Below are positions 44,234 to 52,374 of a DNA stretch of 64,000 nt, in pieces. Below the pieces are notes generated by a model. It ran no database searches and was not told the DNA's origin. It saw only the letters and a list, made by a program, of their open reading frames with translations. The DNA is taken from contig NZ_JIAV01000014.1 in assembly GCF_000620645.1 (NCBI RefSeq), positions 248,001-312,000 of the forward strand. Direction: 5' to 3'. A program made the translations under genes and the position numbers. Source of the DNA: Nocardioides sp. URHA0032 (lineage in GTDB: Bacteria > Actinomycetota > Actinomycetes > Propionibacteriales > Nocardioidaceae). Numbering within the stretch: position 1 is the first letter of the stretch; each line of letters begins with the position of its first letter.

Positions 44234-45871
44234 TCAGCCGCGCAGCGCAGGCGTGGTGCAGCTGGGGTGGTCGAGCAGCAGGACGTCGGCGCCCGAGGTG
44301 CGCAGCCCGGCGAGGTCGGAGAGCGGTCCGATGACGTTCGCGTTCAGGGCGGTGGCCAGCGGCTGCACGATCGAGGACGCCACGGCGTTCAGGACGGTCT
44401 TGACCTGGGCGAGCGTGAGCGTCACGAGACCGGCGCTCACACCGGCCGTCGGGGTGTCGACGGTGACCGGGGACAGCTGGGCCCGCGAGCCGCCGTTCGA
44501 GTACGCCGTGTCGTAGGCCTGCGACGGCACGGTGATCGTCACGTTGCCCGGCGTCCCCGACGGGGTGAGCGTCGCGCGGATCGTCCCGTCCACGTCGACC
44601 GACCCCAGCACCACCGTCACCTTGACCCGGACCGGGACCACCAGCTGGGCGGAGAGCAGCCCGCCGGTCGTGTCGACCGTCGCCGACTTGCTGGACGCGT
44701 TGCACGAGATCGCGTCGAGCGTGGAGGTCGCCGACGCCGTCGTGACCGTCAGCGTGGTCGGCGACCCCGTGGGCGAGCTCACCGAGACACCCAGCAGGTT
44801 GGTGATGCCACTGATCAGCGAGCTCGCGACGGTCTGGTTCGAGGTGAGGGTCGTGCTCGACGAGACCGACGCCTGGTTGCTGGAGTTCGGCGTCGAGCCG
44901 ACGAACCCGCAGGCCGTGCGCGCGGCCTGGATCAGCCCGACGGACGACGTGAACGATCCGACTCCCGGGAGGCCGGAGCCGAGGTCGACCGTGACGGCCG
45001 AGTTCCCGTCGGCGACCAGGATCCCGCCCACGACCAGGTCCGCGAGGTCGAGGGCGGCCGAGAGCCCGGAGCCGGCCCCCGACGCGACCGAGAAGAGGTT
45101 GGCGAGGCCGACCGGCTTGCTGCCGAGGGTGCCGAGATCGGCCTTGATCGTGTTCAGCGCAGCGATCTGGCCCGAGCTCGCGCCGTTCGTGCCGATCACC
45201 TGCGCCGTCGCCGTGAGCAGTGCCGACAGCGTCACGGACGCGGTGCCCAGGGCCTCCGGTGACGCCAGCCCCAGCGCGGTCGCGAGGTCCGCGGCGTCCA
45301 CGTGGGCACCGACCAGGCCCTGGTACGTCGCCGCGCCGACCGAGGCTCCGATGCCGTGGGCAGCGAGGGCGCGGTACAGCAGGTTCGCGTTCGCGGAGGT
45401 GGAGAGCCGGGCGCCCCACGACCCGAGCTTGTAGCAACCCTGGGCCCGCGCGACGGCGACCGCCGTGCGGCTCGCGCCGCCGCTGCCCGAGGTGAAGTGG
45501 AACGCGACGCTCGTCGCGGCCGTCACGCGTACGGCGTCGGGCACGGTCGTGTCGCTGACCGTGCTGAACACCCCGTCCGCGTCGAGGGTCCCCAGCTCCG
45601 GGGTGACCGCGACGTCGTCGCCCATCGCGTCGGGGTTGCGCGCGAGTGCCCGGTCGGCGGCCGCCTGCAGCGTCGGCGAGATGGCCGACGCGGCGCGGCC
45701 GTCGAGCTCGCGGGACAGGTCGAGAGCGACCACGTCGGCCACCGACTGCATGTCCGTGCGCGCCACGCGCTGGAGTCCGATGTCGACGGTGAACGCGGTC
45801 ATCGCCACCAGCACGGTCAGCATGACCGCGACGATGGGCACCACCGCGCCGCGCTCGTCCCGGCTGCGCAC
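44234..45871 (-). CDS. TadG-like pilus/secreted protein with Flp-leader-type N-terminus
   Basis: The 545-aa protein begins RSRDERGAVVPIVAVMLTVL, the pseudopilin-like TadE/G leader with a long hydrophobic helix. A long extracellular domain rich in Thr, Ser, Ala and Val follows. Paired cysteines at CYKLG, ACGFV, SCNAS and SCTTP may form disulfides. TadG-like proteins support Flp-type pilus assembly or surface display. GTG 45871 overlaps the tadE stop. The other tad genes are not in the window. Confidence 0.78.
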   Translation of the reverse strand: MRSRDERGAVVPIVAVMLTVLVAMTAFTVDIGLQRVARTDMQSVADVVALDLSRELDGRAASAISPTLQAAADRALARNPDAMGDDVAVTPELGTLDADGVFSTVSDTTVPDAVRVTAATSVAFHFTSGSGGASRTAVAVARAQGCYKLGSWGARLSTSANANLLYRALAAHGIGASVGAATYQGLVGAHVDAADLATALGLASPEALGTASVTLSALLTATAQVIGTNGASSGQIAALNTIKADLGTLGSKPVGLANLFSVASGAGSGLSAALDLADLVVGGILVADGNSAVTVDLGSGLPGVGSFTSSVGLIQAARTACGFVGSTPNSSNQASVSSSTTLTSNQTVASSLISGITNLLGVSVSSPTGSPTTLTVTTASATSTLDAISCNASSKSATVDTTGGLLSAQLVVPVRVKVTVVLGSVDVDGTIRATLTPSGTPGNVTITVPSQAYDTAYSNGGSRAQLSPVTVDTPTAGVSAGLVTLTLAQVKTVLNAVASSIVQPLATALNANVIGPLSDLAGLRTSGADVLLLDHPSCTTPALRG

Positions 45872-46338
45872 TAGCTCACCCGCGCGACGGCCGAGTAGTG
45901 CAGCGAGTCGGGCAGCGGCACGAACGGGAAGTCCGGCAGCAGCGGGTGGTCGGCGTACGCGTAGTCCACGTCGACGGTCGCACAGTCCGCGGTCGCGTCG
46001 TTCGCGCACGCGGCGATCGTCAGCGAGCAGGTCCCCACGGTCGTGGCGCCCTTGAGCAGGCTGCCGGCCGAGCAGGAGACGCCGTACAGGTCGAGGCTGT
46101 CGTTCAGCGACGCGAGGGCAGCCGCGGTCCGGCTCGCGTCGTCGTCGGCGACCGACACGGCCGCCGCGCGCGCGCCCTCGGCCGCGCCCTGGCTCAGCGC
46201 CTGGCGGAAGCTGAGCAGGTAGCCGTAGCTGATGATCCCGAACAGGATCAGCAGCAGGAACGGTACGACGAGCGCGAACTCCACTGCCGCGGCGCCCCGC
46301 TCCCCTCTGCGAGTGCGCCGGGTCACCCCACCCCACAT
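45871..46338 (-). CDS. TadE-like minor pseudopilin
   Basis: The 155-aa protein carries the TadE signature: RRGERGAAAVEFALVVPFLL with Glu at the fifth position of the hydrophobic stretch as in prepilins, then GIISYGYLLSFRQALSQGAAEGARAA. The remaining C-terminal domain has Cys residues for disulfides. It is the first of the tadE-tadG pair and is co-translated with tadG. Confidence 0.87.
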   Translation of the reverse strand: MWGGVTRRTRRGERGAAAVEFALVVPFLLLILFGIISYGYLLSFRQALSQGAAEGARAAAVSVADDDASRTAAALASLNDSLDLYGVSCSAGSLLKGATTVGTCSLTIAACANDATADCATVDVDYAYADHPLLPDFPFVPLPDSLHYSAVARVS

Positions 46339-46410
46339 GGCAACGTCATACCCTGCCGGGGCCGGGCTGACGCGCTGGTCTGGTCCAGGCCGCGGGGTCC
46401 GGTCGCGCGG

Positions 46411-46719
46411 TCAGGCCTTGGGCGGGTCGATCTCCGCGGGGCTGAGCTCCTCGACGTTCACGTCCTTGAACGTGAGGACCTTGACGTTCTTGGCGAACCG
46501 GGCCGGGCGGTACATGTCCCACACCCAGGCGTCGGTCATGGACACCTCGAAGAACACGTCGCCGGCCTCGGTGCGGGCCTTCACGTCGACCTGGTTGCAG
46601 AGGTAGAAGCGGCGGTCGGTCTCCACGACGTACTTGAAGATCCCGACGACGTCCCGGTACTCCCGGTAGAGCGTCAGCTCCATCTCGGTCTCGTACTTCT
46701 CGAGGTCCTCGGCGCTCAT
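46411..46719 (-). CDS. DUF2469 family protein
   Basis: The 102-aa acidic protein (YETEMELTLYREYRDVVGIF, RRFYLCNQVDVKA, DAWVWDMYRPARFAKNVKVL) matches the conserved DUF2469 family found next to rnhB in most actinobacteria. The function is unknown. Its conservation and position suggest a housekeeping role. Confidence 0.92.
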   Translation of the reverse strand: MSAEDLEKYETEMELTLYREYRDVVGIFKYVVETDRRFYLCNQVDVKARTEAGDVFFEVSMTDAWVWDMYRPARFAKNVKVLTFKDVNVEELSPAEIDPPKA

Positions 46720-46789
46720 GCTCGTTCGGGGTCCCCGCGGAAGCGTGCCTCCGCGCGCAGCGCCCCCATCGTGCGCTTTCGTGGGGTGT

Positions 46790-47476
46790 TCACGATGTTG
46801 ACTCTATATCCGGCTGCAGCGGTTCGAGGCCCGCCGCACGGCGAACGTTCACGAACCGCATCCGGTGCACCGGCGACGGCCCGTGCTCGGTGAGTGCGGC
46901 CGCGTGGTCGTCGGTGATGTAGCCCTTGTGGGTCTTGAAGTCGTACGCCGGCCACTCGGCGTCGAGCTCGGTCATGATCCGGTCGCGGGTGACCTTCGCG
47001 AGCACCGAGGCGGCCGAGATGCAGGCCGCCACCCGGTCGCCCTTCCAGACCGCGAGCCCGGGCACGCCGAGGCCGTCCACCGGGAACCCGTCGGTGAGGA
47101 CGTACGCCGGCGGCAGCTCGAGCAGCGCGACGGCCCGGCGCAGCGCCTCGACGTTCGCAACGTGCATGCCGAGCCGGTCGCATTCCTCGTGCGAGATGAC
47201 CACCACCGACCAGGCCACCGCGCGCTTCACGACCTGCTCGTAGCAGCGCTCGCGGGCCCGCTCGGTGAGCAGCTTGGAGTCGGCCAGGCCGGGGACGATC
47301 CCGGCCTTGCCGGGCGGCAGGATCGCCGCGCCCGCGACCAGTGGTCCGGCACACGCGCCGCGGCCGGCCTCGTCGACCCCGGCGATCGGCTCGATCCCGT
47401 GCCGCCGGAGCGCTCGCTCGTAGCCGTAGAGGCCGGCGTCCTTCCGGACCGTGGACCCGCGGGGCAGCACACTCAC
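46790..47476 (-). CDS. rnhB: Ribonuclease HII
   Basis: RNase HII removes RNA from RNA-DNA hybrids and single ribonucleotides. The 228-aa protein has GVDEAGRGACAGPLVAGA with the catalytic Asp-Glu, LADSKLLTER, the ISAASVLAKVTRDRIM block and the final catalytic Asp upstream of GFPV. Length is standard. It lies directly downstream of lepB. Confidence 0.96.
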   Translation of the reverse strand: MSVLPRGSTVRKDAGLYGYERALRRHGIEPIAGVDEAGRGACAGPLVAGAAILPPGKAGIVPGLADSKLLTERARERCYEQVVKRAVAWSVVVISHEECDRLGMHVANVEALRRAVALLELPPAYVLTDGFPVDGLGVPGLAVWKGDRVAACISAASVLAKVTRDRIMTELDAEWPAYDFKTHKGYITDDHAAALTEHGPSPVHRMRFVNVRRAAGLEPLQPDIESTS

Positions 47477-47486
47477 GGCGATCGCC

Positions 47487-48281
47487 TCAGGACGCGTCCG
47501 GCACGTCCGCGAAGGTGTCCGGACGGTGCAGGAACGTGAAGTGGTCGCTGGGCCAGAGCAGCACGAACACCTTGCCGACCACGTCGTCGACGTCGACGTA
47601 CGGGTTCTTCGTGCAGTCGCGGTCGGTCTTCAGGCACATGTGGACCGTCGAGTCCGCGGAGTTGTTGCGGTTGTCCCCCATCACGAACACGTGACCGGCC
47701 GGCACGGGACCGACCTGCCAGGAGCAGTGCGAGGTGCCGGAGGGCATCGGGCCGTAGCAGTCCGCGCCGCCGAGGCGGGCGTAGTCCTTCTCGTCGAGCG
47801 GCTGTCCGTTGACCATCAGCCGGCCCTGGCTGTCGCAGCACTTGATGGTGTCGCCGGCGACGCCGATGACCCGCTTCACCAGGTGGCCGCCCGAGGGGTA
47901 GAGCCCCACCTTGGACATCAGCTTCGCGACGCCGTTCGTCGGACCCGCCGACTCCTCGGCGTCGAGCCAGCCACCCGGGTCCTTGAAGACCACGACGTCA
48001 CCGCGCTCGGGGCCGCCGCCGAACCAGTACGACATCTTCTGGACCAGGATCCGGTCGTTCTTGACCAGCCCCGGCTCCATCGACTGCGACGGGATGTAGA
48101 ACGCCTGGACGAACAGCGCCTTGATGACGATGGCGAGCACCAGCGCGATCCCGAGCAGCAGGATCGTCTCCTGCCAGACCGGCAGGTGCTTCTTGGGCTT
48201 CCCGGCAGAGACGGACGACGACCGCGACACCGGCTCGTCGGGTTCAGCGACGGTGGTCGGGTCGCGGTCGTCGGAAGTCAC
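47487..48281 (-). CDS. lepB: Signal peptidase I
   Basis: LepB cleaves signal peptides of exported proteins at the outer face of the membrane. The 264-aa protein has one N-terminal membrane segment (about 38-58), the catalytic Ser67 in PSQSMEPGL, the Lys136 general base in HLVKRVIGVAGD and the GDNRNNSADS box. A 20-residue insert near residues 105-130 (WLDAEESAGPTNGVAKLMSK) lies before the Lys. GTG 48281 is the start. Confidence 0.95.
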   Translation of the reverse strand: MTSDDRDPTTVAEPDEPVSRSSSVSAGKPKKHLPVWQETILLLGIALVLAIVIKALFVQAFYIPSQSMEPGLVKNDRILVQKMSYWFGGGPERGDVVVFKDPGGWLDAEESAGPTNGVAKLMSKVGLYPSGGHLVKRVIGVAGDTIKCCDSQGRLMVNGQPLDEKDYARLGGADCYGPMPSGTSHCSWQVGPVPAGHVFVMGDNRNNSADSTVHMCLKTDRDCTKNPYVDVDDVVGKVFVLLWPSDHFTFLHRPDTFADVPDAS

Positions 48282-48316
48282 GGGCAGAGGCTAACCACGA
48301 AGGCTGAGAAAGGCCC

Positions 48317-48667
48317 TCAGGCCTCCCGGCGCTCCTTGATCTTGGCCTTCTTGCCGCGGAGGTTGCGCAGGTAGTAGAGCTTCGCCCGGCGGACGTCGCC
48401 GCGGGTCACGACCTCGATCTCCTCGAAGATCGGGGAGTTCAGCGGGAAGGTCCGCTCGACGCCGACACCGAAGGAGACCTTGCGGACCGTGAAGCTGCGG
48501 CCGATGCCGGAGCCCTGGACGCGGATCACGACGCCCTGGAAGACCTGGATGCGGGAGCGGTTGCCCTCGACGACCTTGACGTGGACCTTGACGGTGTCGC
48601 CGGCGCGGAAGGCGGGGACGTCGTCGCGCTTGATGGCGTTGCCGAGCTCGGCAATGACGTTGCTCAT
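48317..48667 (-). CDS. rplS: 50S ribosomal protein L19
   Basis: The 116-aa protein has [36 protein letters not shown] and [20 protein letters not shown], standard for L19. GAGGAG lies just before ATG 48667. A 193-bp gap to trmD contains a 14-mer shared with the rpsP upstream region. Confidence 0.97.
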   Translation of the reverse strand: MSNVIAELGNAIKRDDVPAFRAGDTVKVHVKVVEGNRSRIQVFQGVVIRVQGSGIGRSFTVRKVSFGVGVERTFPLNSPIFEEIEVVTRGDVRRAKLYYLRNLRGKKAKIKERREA

Positions 48668-48838
48668 TGTCTCTCCTCGCGAGTGCCACAGGTCAGCCGC
48701 GCTGCAGGAACTGGTGCGTTCGGTTGTGGGCCCAGCTGGTGTGGCCGGCGGCGCCGCGTTCCCCCTGTGGCAGGAAGCGGTGCGGGTCCCCTTCGGACGC
48801 GTCCTCGGGACGACCCTTGTTTGGCCGGCTGGGCCGAG

Positions 48839-48852
48839 GGTCAAGTCTGCCA
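48839..48852 (-). promoter_or_regulatory. Shared 14-mer upstream of rplS (promoter-like)
   Basis: On the minus strand TGGCAGACTTGACC lies between trmD and rplS. The rpsP upstream region has TGGCAGACTTGGCC at 51630-51617, differing at one base. Two copies ahead of two ribosomal protein genes suggest a common promoter element or operator. Either TTGACC is a -35, or CAGACT is a -10 with an extended TGG. Confidence 0.4.
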
Positions 48853-48860
48853 CAGCGGGG

Positions 48861-50018
48861 TCAGGGCCGACGAATCTGCTTGGTCATCCGCACGGTGCCC
48901 GGCGCGATCTCGCCGCGCAGCCGGTAGCCGGCCCTCTTGTACATCCGCTGGTTGCGCGCGCTCCCCGCGCCGGTGAACAGGGCGTACGTCGTCGCCTGCT
49001 CCGGCGCCAGCGCCTCGATCCGCTCGAGCAGCGTGCGTCCCAGGCCGCGCCCGGCCAGGTCGGGAGCGACCATCAGCCGGCCGACCTCCCACGACTCGCC
49101 GTCCAGCGACGCGCGCACCGCGCCGACCAGCCGGCCGGCGGACCGGGCCACGAGCACCGTGTCGCGCGCTGCCCAGGCGCGGGCGTCGTCGTACGTCTCG
49201 TGCAGCGCGGGGATCCGTATCCCGGGGTTGTCGTGCTGCTCCTGCACCCAGCAGGCGAGCTGGAGCACGTACAGCTCCCCTACGTCGGACGGCCGCACCG
49301 GGCGGATCTCGACGTCGTCCAGCAGGCTCGAGGCGGGCAGCAGGTCGGGTCGGCGCTCCGCCGTACGCCGGACCGCCCGGTCGTGACGCCACGACGCGAT
49401 CGCGGCGTGGTCGCCGGACAGCAGCACGGGCGGCACGTCGTGGCCGCGCCAGGAGGCGGGCTTCGTGTAGACCGGGTACTCGAGCAGCCCGTCCTCGTGG
49501 GACTCCTCGACCAGCGAGTCGGCGTTGCCCATGAAGCCGGGCACGAGCCGCACCACGGCCTCGGTGATCGCCAGCGCGGCGACCTCGCCCCCGTTGAGCA
49601 CGTAGTCACCGAGCGAGATCTCGTGCACCTCGGCACGCGCGGCCAGGTCGTCGAGGACCCGCTGGTCGATGCCCTCGTAGCGGCCGCACGCGAACACGAT
49701 CCGCTCCCGGCTCGCGAGCTCGCGGGCGACGGCCTGGGTGAACGGCCGGCCGGACGGGGTCGTGAAGACCACCGTGACGGCCTCGGGGGCGTCCCGCAGC
49801 AGGTCGTCGAACGCCTCGCCCCACGGCTCGGGCTTCATCACCATGCCGGCGCCCCCGCCGTACGGCGTGTCGTCGACGGTGCGGTGGCGGTCGTGGGTCC
49901 ACTGTCGGAGGTCGTGCACGCGGACGTCGATCAGGCCCTTGTCCCGTGCCTTGCCCGCGAGCGAGAGCTCCAGCGGGGCCAGGTAGTCGGGGAAGATGGT
50001 GACGACGTCGATCCTCAC
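48861..50018 (-). CDS. trmD: tRNA (guanine37-N1)-methyltransferase fused to a GNAT acetyltransferase domain
   Basis: Residues 1-232 are a standard TrmD with [19 protein letters not shown], the knot motif [20 protein letters not shown] and [20 protein letters not shown]. From about residue 240 a GNAT domain follows: [33 protein letters not shown] (the acetyl-CoA loop) and [11 protein letters not shown]. The whole is 385 aa against about 230-270 for ordinary TrmD. The GNAT domain is in frame with no stop between, so it is a real fusion in this sequence. The start overlaps rimM by four bases. Confidence 0.94.
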   Translation of the reverse strand: MRIDVVTIFPDYLAPLELSLAGKARDKGLIDVRVHDLRQWTHDRHRTVDDTPYGGGAGMVMKPEPWGEAFDDLLRDAPEAVTVVFTTPSGRPFTQAVARELASRERIVFACGRYEGIDQRVLDDLAARAEVHEISLGDYVLNGGEVAALAITEAVVRLVPGFMGNADSLVEESHEDGLLEYPVYTKPASWRGHDVPPVLLSGDHAAIASWRHDRAVRRTAERRPDLLPASSLLDDVEIRPVRPSDVGELYVLQLACWVQEQHDNPGIRIPALHETYDDARAWAARDTVLVARSAGRLVGAVRASLDGESWEVGRLMVAPDLAGRGLGRTLLERIEALAPEQATTYALFTGAGSARNQRMYKRAGYRLRGEIAPGTVRMTKQIRRP

Positions 50019-50563
50019 TCGTCGTCCTCCAGCGGCGTCACGAGCCCGGGTCGGTCCGCGACGACCACCCGGCGTCCGGGCAGGTCGACCTCGGGGACCA
50101 GCGCCTTGACGAACGGCACCAGTGCGTCCCGCCCGTCCGGGGTCCGGATCGTGAGCAGGTCCTGTGCACCGCCGTGCACGAGGCCGGTGACCGCGCCGAG
50201 GGCGCGGCCGTCGAGGTCGTACGCCGCGAGCCCGAGCAGCTGGTGGTCGTAGTACTCGTCGGGGTCGTCGGGCACGGCGTCGGCCGGGATGTCCGCGTGC
50301 AGCAGGATGCCGCGCGCCGCCTCGGCGGCGTTCCGGTCACCGATCTCCTCGAAGCGGACCAGCAGCGTGGACGTGTGCCACTTCGCGGCCGCGACGGTGA
50401 GGGTGCGCAGCGGCGAGTGGGATCCCCGCGGAGCCTCCACCCGGAGCACCGATCCGGCCGCGAACCGGCGGTCGGGCTCGTCGGTGCGGACGTCGACGGT
50501 CACCTCACCGCGGATGCCGTGCGGCTTGCCGATCCGCCCGACGAGGACCTCGATGGTCTCCAC
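50015..50563 (-). CDS. rimM: Ribosome maturation factor RimM
   Basis: RimM assists 30S head maturation and binds S19. The 182-aa protein starts [20 protein letters not shown] at GTG 50563, has the RimM N-terminal barrel and the PRC-barrel region with [20 protein letters not shown]. It overlaps trmD and lies downstream of a large palindromic repeat. Confidence 0.95.
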   Translation of the reverse strand: METIEVLVGRIGKPHGIRGEVTVDVRTDEPDRRFAAGSVLRVEAPRGSHSPLRTLTVAAAKWHTSTLLVRFEEIGDRNAAEAARGILLHADIPADAVPDDPDEYYDHQLLGLAAYDLDGRALGAVTGLVHGGAQDLLTIRTPDGRDALVPFVKALVPEVDLPGRRVVVADRPGLVTPLEDDE

Positions 50564-50590
50564 AGATCCCACTCTCTCGGAAATGACAGC

Positions 50591-50688
50591 AGGTCTCGAC
50601 ACACCGCTCGTCCCTCGCGGCCGGTCGACCAACGATGTCGTTGGTCGAGCAGCGATCGCGAGGGACGAGCGAACGCGTGTCGAGACCT
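50591..50688. repeat. 98-bp palindromic repeat between khpA and rimM
   Basis: The element starts AGGTCTCGACAC at 50591 and ends GTGTCGAGACCT at 50688. The centre is a perfect 11-bp inverted repeat TCGACCAACGA-TG-TCGTTGGTCGA (50625-50648). Internal GCTCGTCCCTCGCG and its complement CGCGAGGGACGAGC match the core of the 25.8-26.1 kb repeats. It overlaps two bases of the khpA stop codon and would form a long hairpin in the polycistronic mRNA between khpA and rimM. Confidence 0.88.
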
Positions 50689-50929
50689 AGCGGCGGCGGT
50701 CGGTGTCGACGAAGTCGACCCGCGCCCCGCCGCGGCCCGCGAGCGCGGAGACCACGGTGCGGAAGGCGGTCGCGGTGCGACCGTTCCGACCGATCACCTT
50801 CCCGAGGTCGTCGGGGTGGACCCTGACCTCGAGGATCGAGCCGCGACGAAGCTGCTTGTCGCGCACGCTCACGTCATCGGGGTGGTCGACGACTCCGCGC
50901 ACCAGGTGCTCGAGCGCCTCGGCGAGCAT
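50687..50929 (-). CDS. khpA: KH-domain RNA-binding protein KhpA
   Basis: The 80-aa protein is a single type II KH domain with the GxxG loop IGRNGR in DLGKVIGRNGRTATAFRTVV. KhpA, usually paired with KhpB, binds small RNAs and affects cell elongation in firmicutes; actinobacterial members lie beside rpsP as here. Its TAG stop overlaps the palindromic repeat. Confidence 0.94.
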   Translation of the reverse strand: MLAEALEHLVRGVVDHPDDVSVRDKQLRRGSILEVRVHPDDLGKVIGRNGRTATAFRTVVSALAGRGGARVDFVDTDRRR

Positions 50930-50934
50930 GGCGC

Positions 50935-51489
50935 TCAGGACTCGGTCTTCTCCGCGTCGACCTGAGCGGTCTCCGCGGCCTCGGCCTGCTCGGCGGCGAC
51001 CTCGGGGGTCTCGTCGGCGGGAACCGGAGCGGTCTCCTCGACAGGAGTCTCAGCAGGAGCCTCGGCGGCGGGGGCCTCCTCGGCGGGCGCCTCGACCTTC
51101 TTCTTCGCGGCGGCCTTCTTGGTCACGGCCTCGCCCCGGGGCTCGCTCTGCGCGTCCTTGAGGGCCTGGTTGAAGAGGTCGAGCTTGTCCGGCTTCGGAG
51201 TGGCGACCTTGAGGGTGCCCTCGGTGCCCGACATGCCCTTGAACTTCTGCCAGTCACCGGTGATCGTCAGGATCTTGGCGACCGCGTCGGACGGCTGTGC
51301 GCCGACGCCCAGCCAGTACTGCGCCCGCTCGGAGACGACGTCGATGTACGACGGGTCCTCCTTGGGGTGGTACTTGCCGATCTCCTCGATCACCCGGCCG
51401 TCGCGCTTCTTGCGCGAGTCGACGACGACGATGCGGTACTGCGGCACCCGGACCTTGCCCAGGCGCTTCAAACGGATCTTGACGGCCAC
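50935..51489 (-). CDS. rpsP: 30S ribosomal protein S16 with Ala/Glu-rich tail
   Basis: Residues 1-115 are a normal S16 ([31 protein letters not shown]). A further 65-70 residues are Ala, Glu and Pro-rich ([20 protein letters not shown]), so the protein is 184 aa against about 80-115 usual. GTG 51489 with GGAG upstream is the start. It heads the rpsP-khpA-rimM-trmD operon. Confidence 0.95.
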   Translation of the reverse strand: MAVKIRLKRLGKVRVPQYRIVVVDSRKKRDGRVIEEIGKYHPKEDPSYIDVVSERAQYWLGVGAQPSDAVAKILTITGDWQKFKGMSGTEGTLKVATPKPDKLDLFNQALKDAQSEPRGEAVTKKAAAKKKVEAPAEEAPAAEAPAETPVEETAPVPADETPEVAAEQAEAAETAQVDAEKTES

Positions 51490-51616
51490 GTCTGTGGTGT
51501 CTCCTCGAACTCGTGTGTGGGTGAAGTGTCCTGACCAGGTGGGGAAAGCACCGGCAGGGACCTTCGATGGGCACTGCGGCGTCCGGATGAGAGGGTCCGG
51601 GCGCGCAGGACTCAGC

Positions 51617-51634
51617 GGCCAAGTCTGCCAGACT
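51617..51634. promoter_or_regulatory. rpsP upstream motif and inverted repeat
   Basis: The plus strand reads GGCCAAGTCTGCCA at 51617-51630, one base off the rplS motif. It overlaps the perfect inverted repeat AGTCTG-C-CAGACT (51622-51634). It lies between divergent rpsP and the 199-aa membrane protein gene and could serve both as promoter and operator. Confidence 0.4.
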
Positions 51635-51669
51635 CCCCGGCCGAGACCGAAATCGGGCAGAGTGGGCCC

Positions 51670-52269
51670 GTGAGCAGCGCTGCGCCACCCCCGCCGCCGC
51701 CCGGAGGCTACCCGGCGGCGTACCCGGCGCGGCCGCAGAAGTACCGCCCGAGCGGCTGGTGGTTCGTGCTCGGCAGTGGCCTGGTCGTCCTCGCCATCGG
51801 CATCGCGGTCGGGGTGTTCGTCTGGCTGCTGGCGGCGTTCCTGGACTTCGACGCGATCGTCGACGCCGACGGGCAGCCGCACAACGTCACGGTCGGCACC
51901 GACCGGGACCGGATGCTCTGGACCGACTCCACCGCCCAGAGCTGCCGGCTCATCGACCTCGACAGCGGGGAGCCGATCCCGCTGCACCGGGTGAGCGGCG
52001 ACTTCTCCCGCTCCGACAGCCACGGAGACTTCGAGGGCTTCCTGCGCTTCTCACCGGGATCCGGGCACGTCGTGATCACCTGCGTGCAGACCGACGGCAG
52101 CTCCCCCGGCTCCGTGCTGATCGGGCCGATGCCCCGGATCGGCAGCCTCGTGGCCGGCGTGCTGATCGCGATCCTCGTGCCCGCGCTCCTCGGGCTGGCC
52201 GGACTGGTGATCATCATCGTCAACGGCATCCTCTGGTCCACGAGGCAGCCGAGGCCGAAGGGCGTCTGA
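51670..52269 (+). CDS. Two-helix membrane protein of unknown function
   Basis: The 199-aa protein has a Pro-rich N-terminal tail ([20 protein letters not shown]), a membrane helix at about residues 33-55, an extracellular beta-rich loop of about 95 residues with two cysteines (SCRLIDL and ITCVQTD) and a second helix at about 158-185. GTG 51670 is six bases from CAGAGT (51658-51663), a possible -10, hence possibly leaderless. No family is known to me. Confidence 0.72.
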   Translation: MSSAAPPPPPPGGYPAAYPARPQKYRPSGWWFVLGSGLVVLAIGIAVGVFVWLLAAFLDFDAIVDADGQPHNVTVGTDRDRMLWTDSTAQSCRLIDLDSGEPIPLHRVSGDFSRSDSHGDFEGFLRFSPGSGHVVITCVQTDGSSPGSVLIGPMPRIGSLVAGVLIAILVPALLGLAGLVIIIVNGILWSTRQPRPKGV

Positions 52270-52318
52270 GGGCCCGGGCCGTCGGCACCTGCTCGTCGCC
52301 CTCGGCGCACCGCCCGTC

Positions 52319-52362
52319 CGCGACCCCGGCCGGGCGCCGCCGGGCGCCGGACCGGGGTCGCG
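52319..52362. terminator. Strong hairpin between convergent genes
   Basis: CGCGACCCCGG (52319-52329) pairs perfectly with CCGGGGTCGCG (52352-52362), and the interior CGGGCGCC repeats extend the structure. It lies between the plus-strand membrane protein gene and the minus-strand BNR-type gene, so it can terminate both. There is no T-run, as is usual for high-GC actinobacterial terminators. Confidence 0.7.
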
Positions 52363-52374
52363 GTCGTGCGGGTC

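Noticed and set aside
46339..46410. tRNA gene
   Set aside because: No cloverleaf arms or TTCGAATC-like T-loop could be found here or in the other intergenic gaps.
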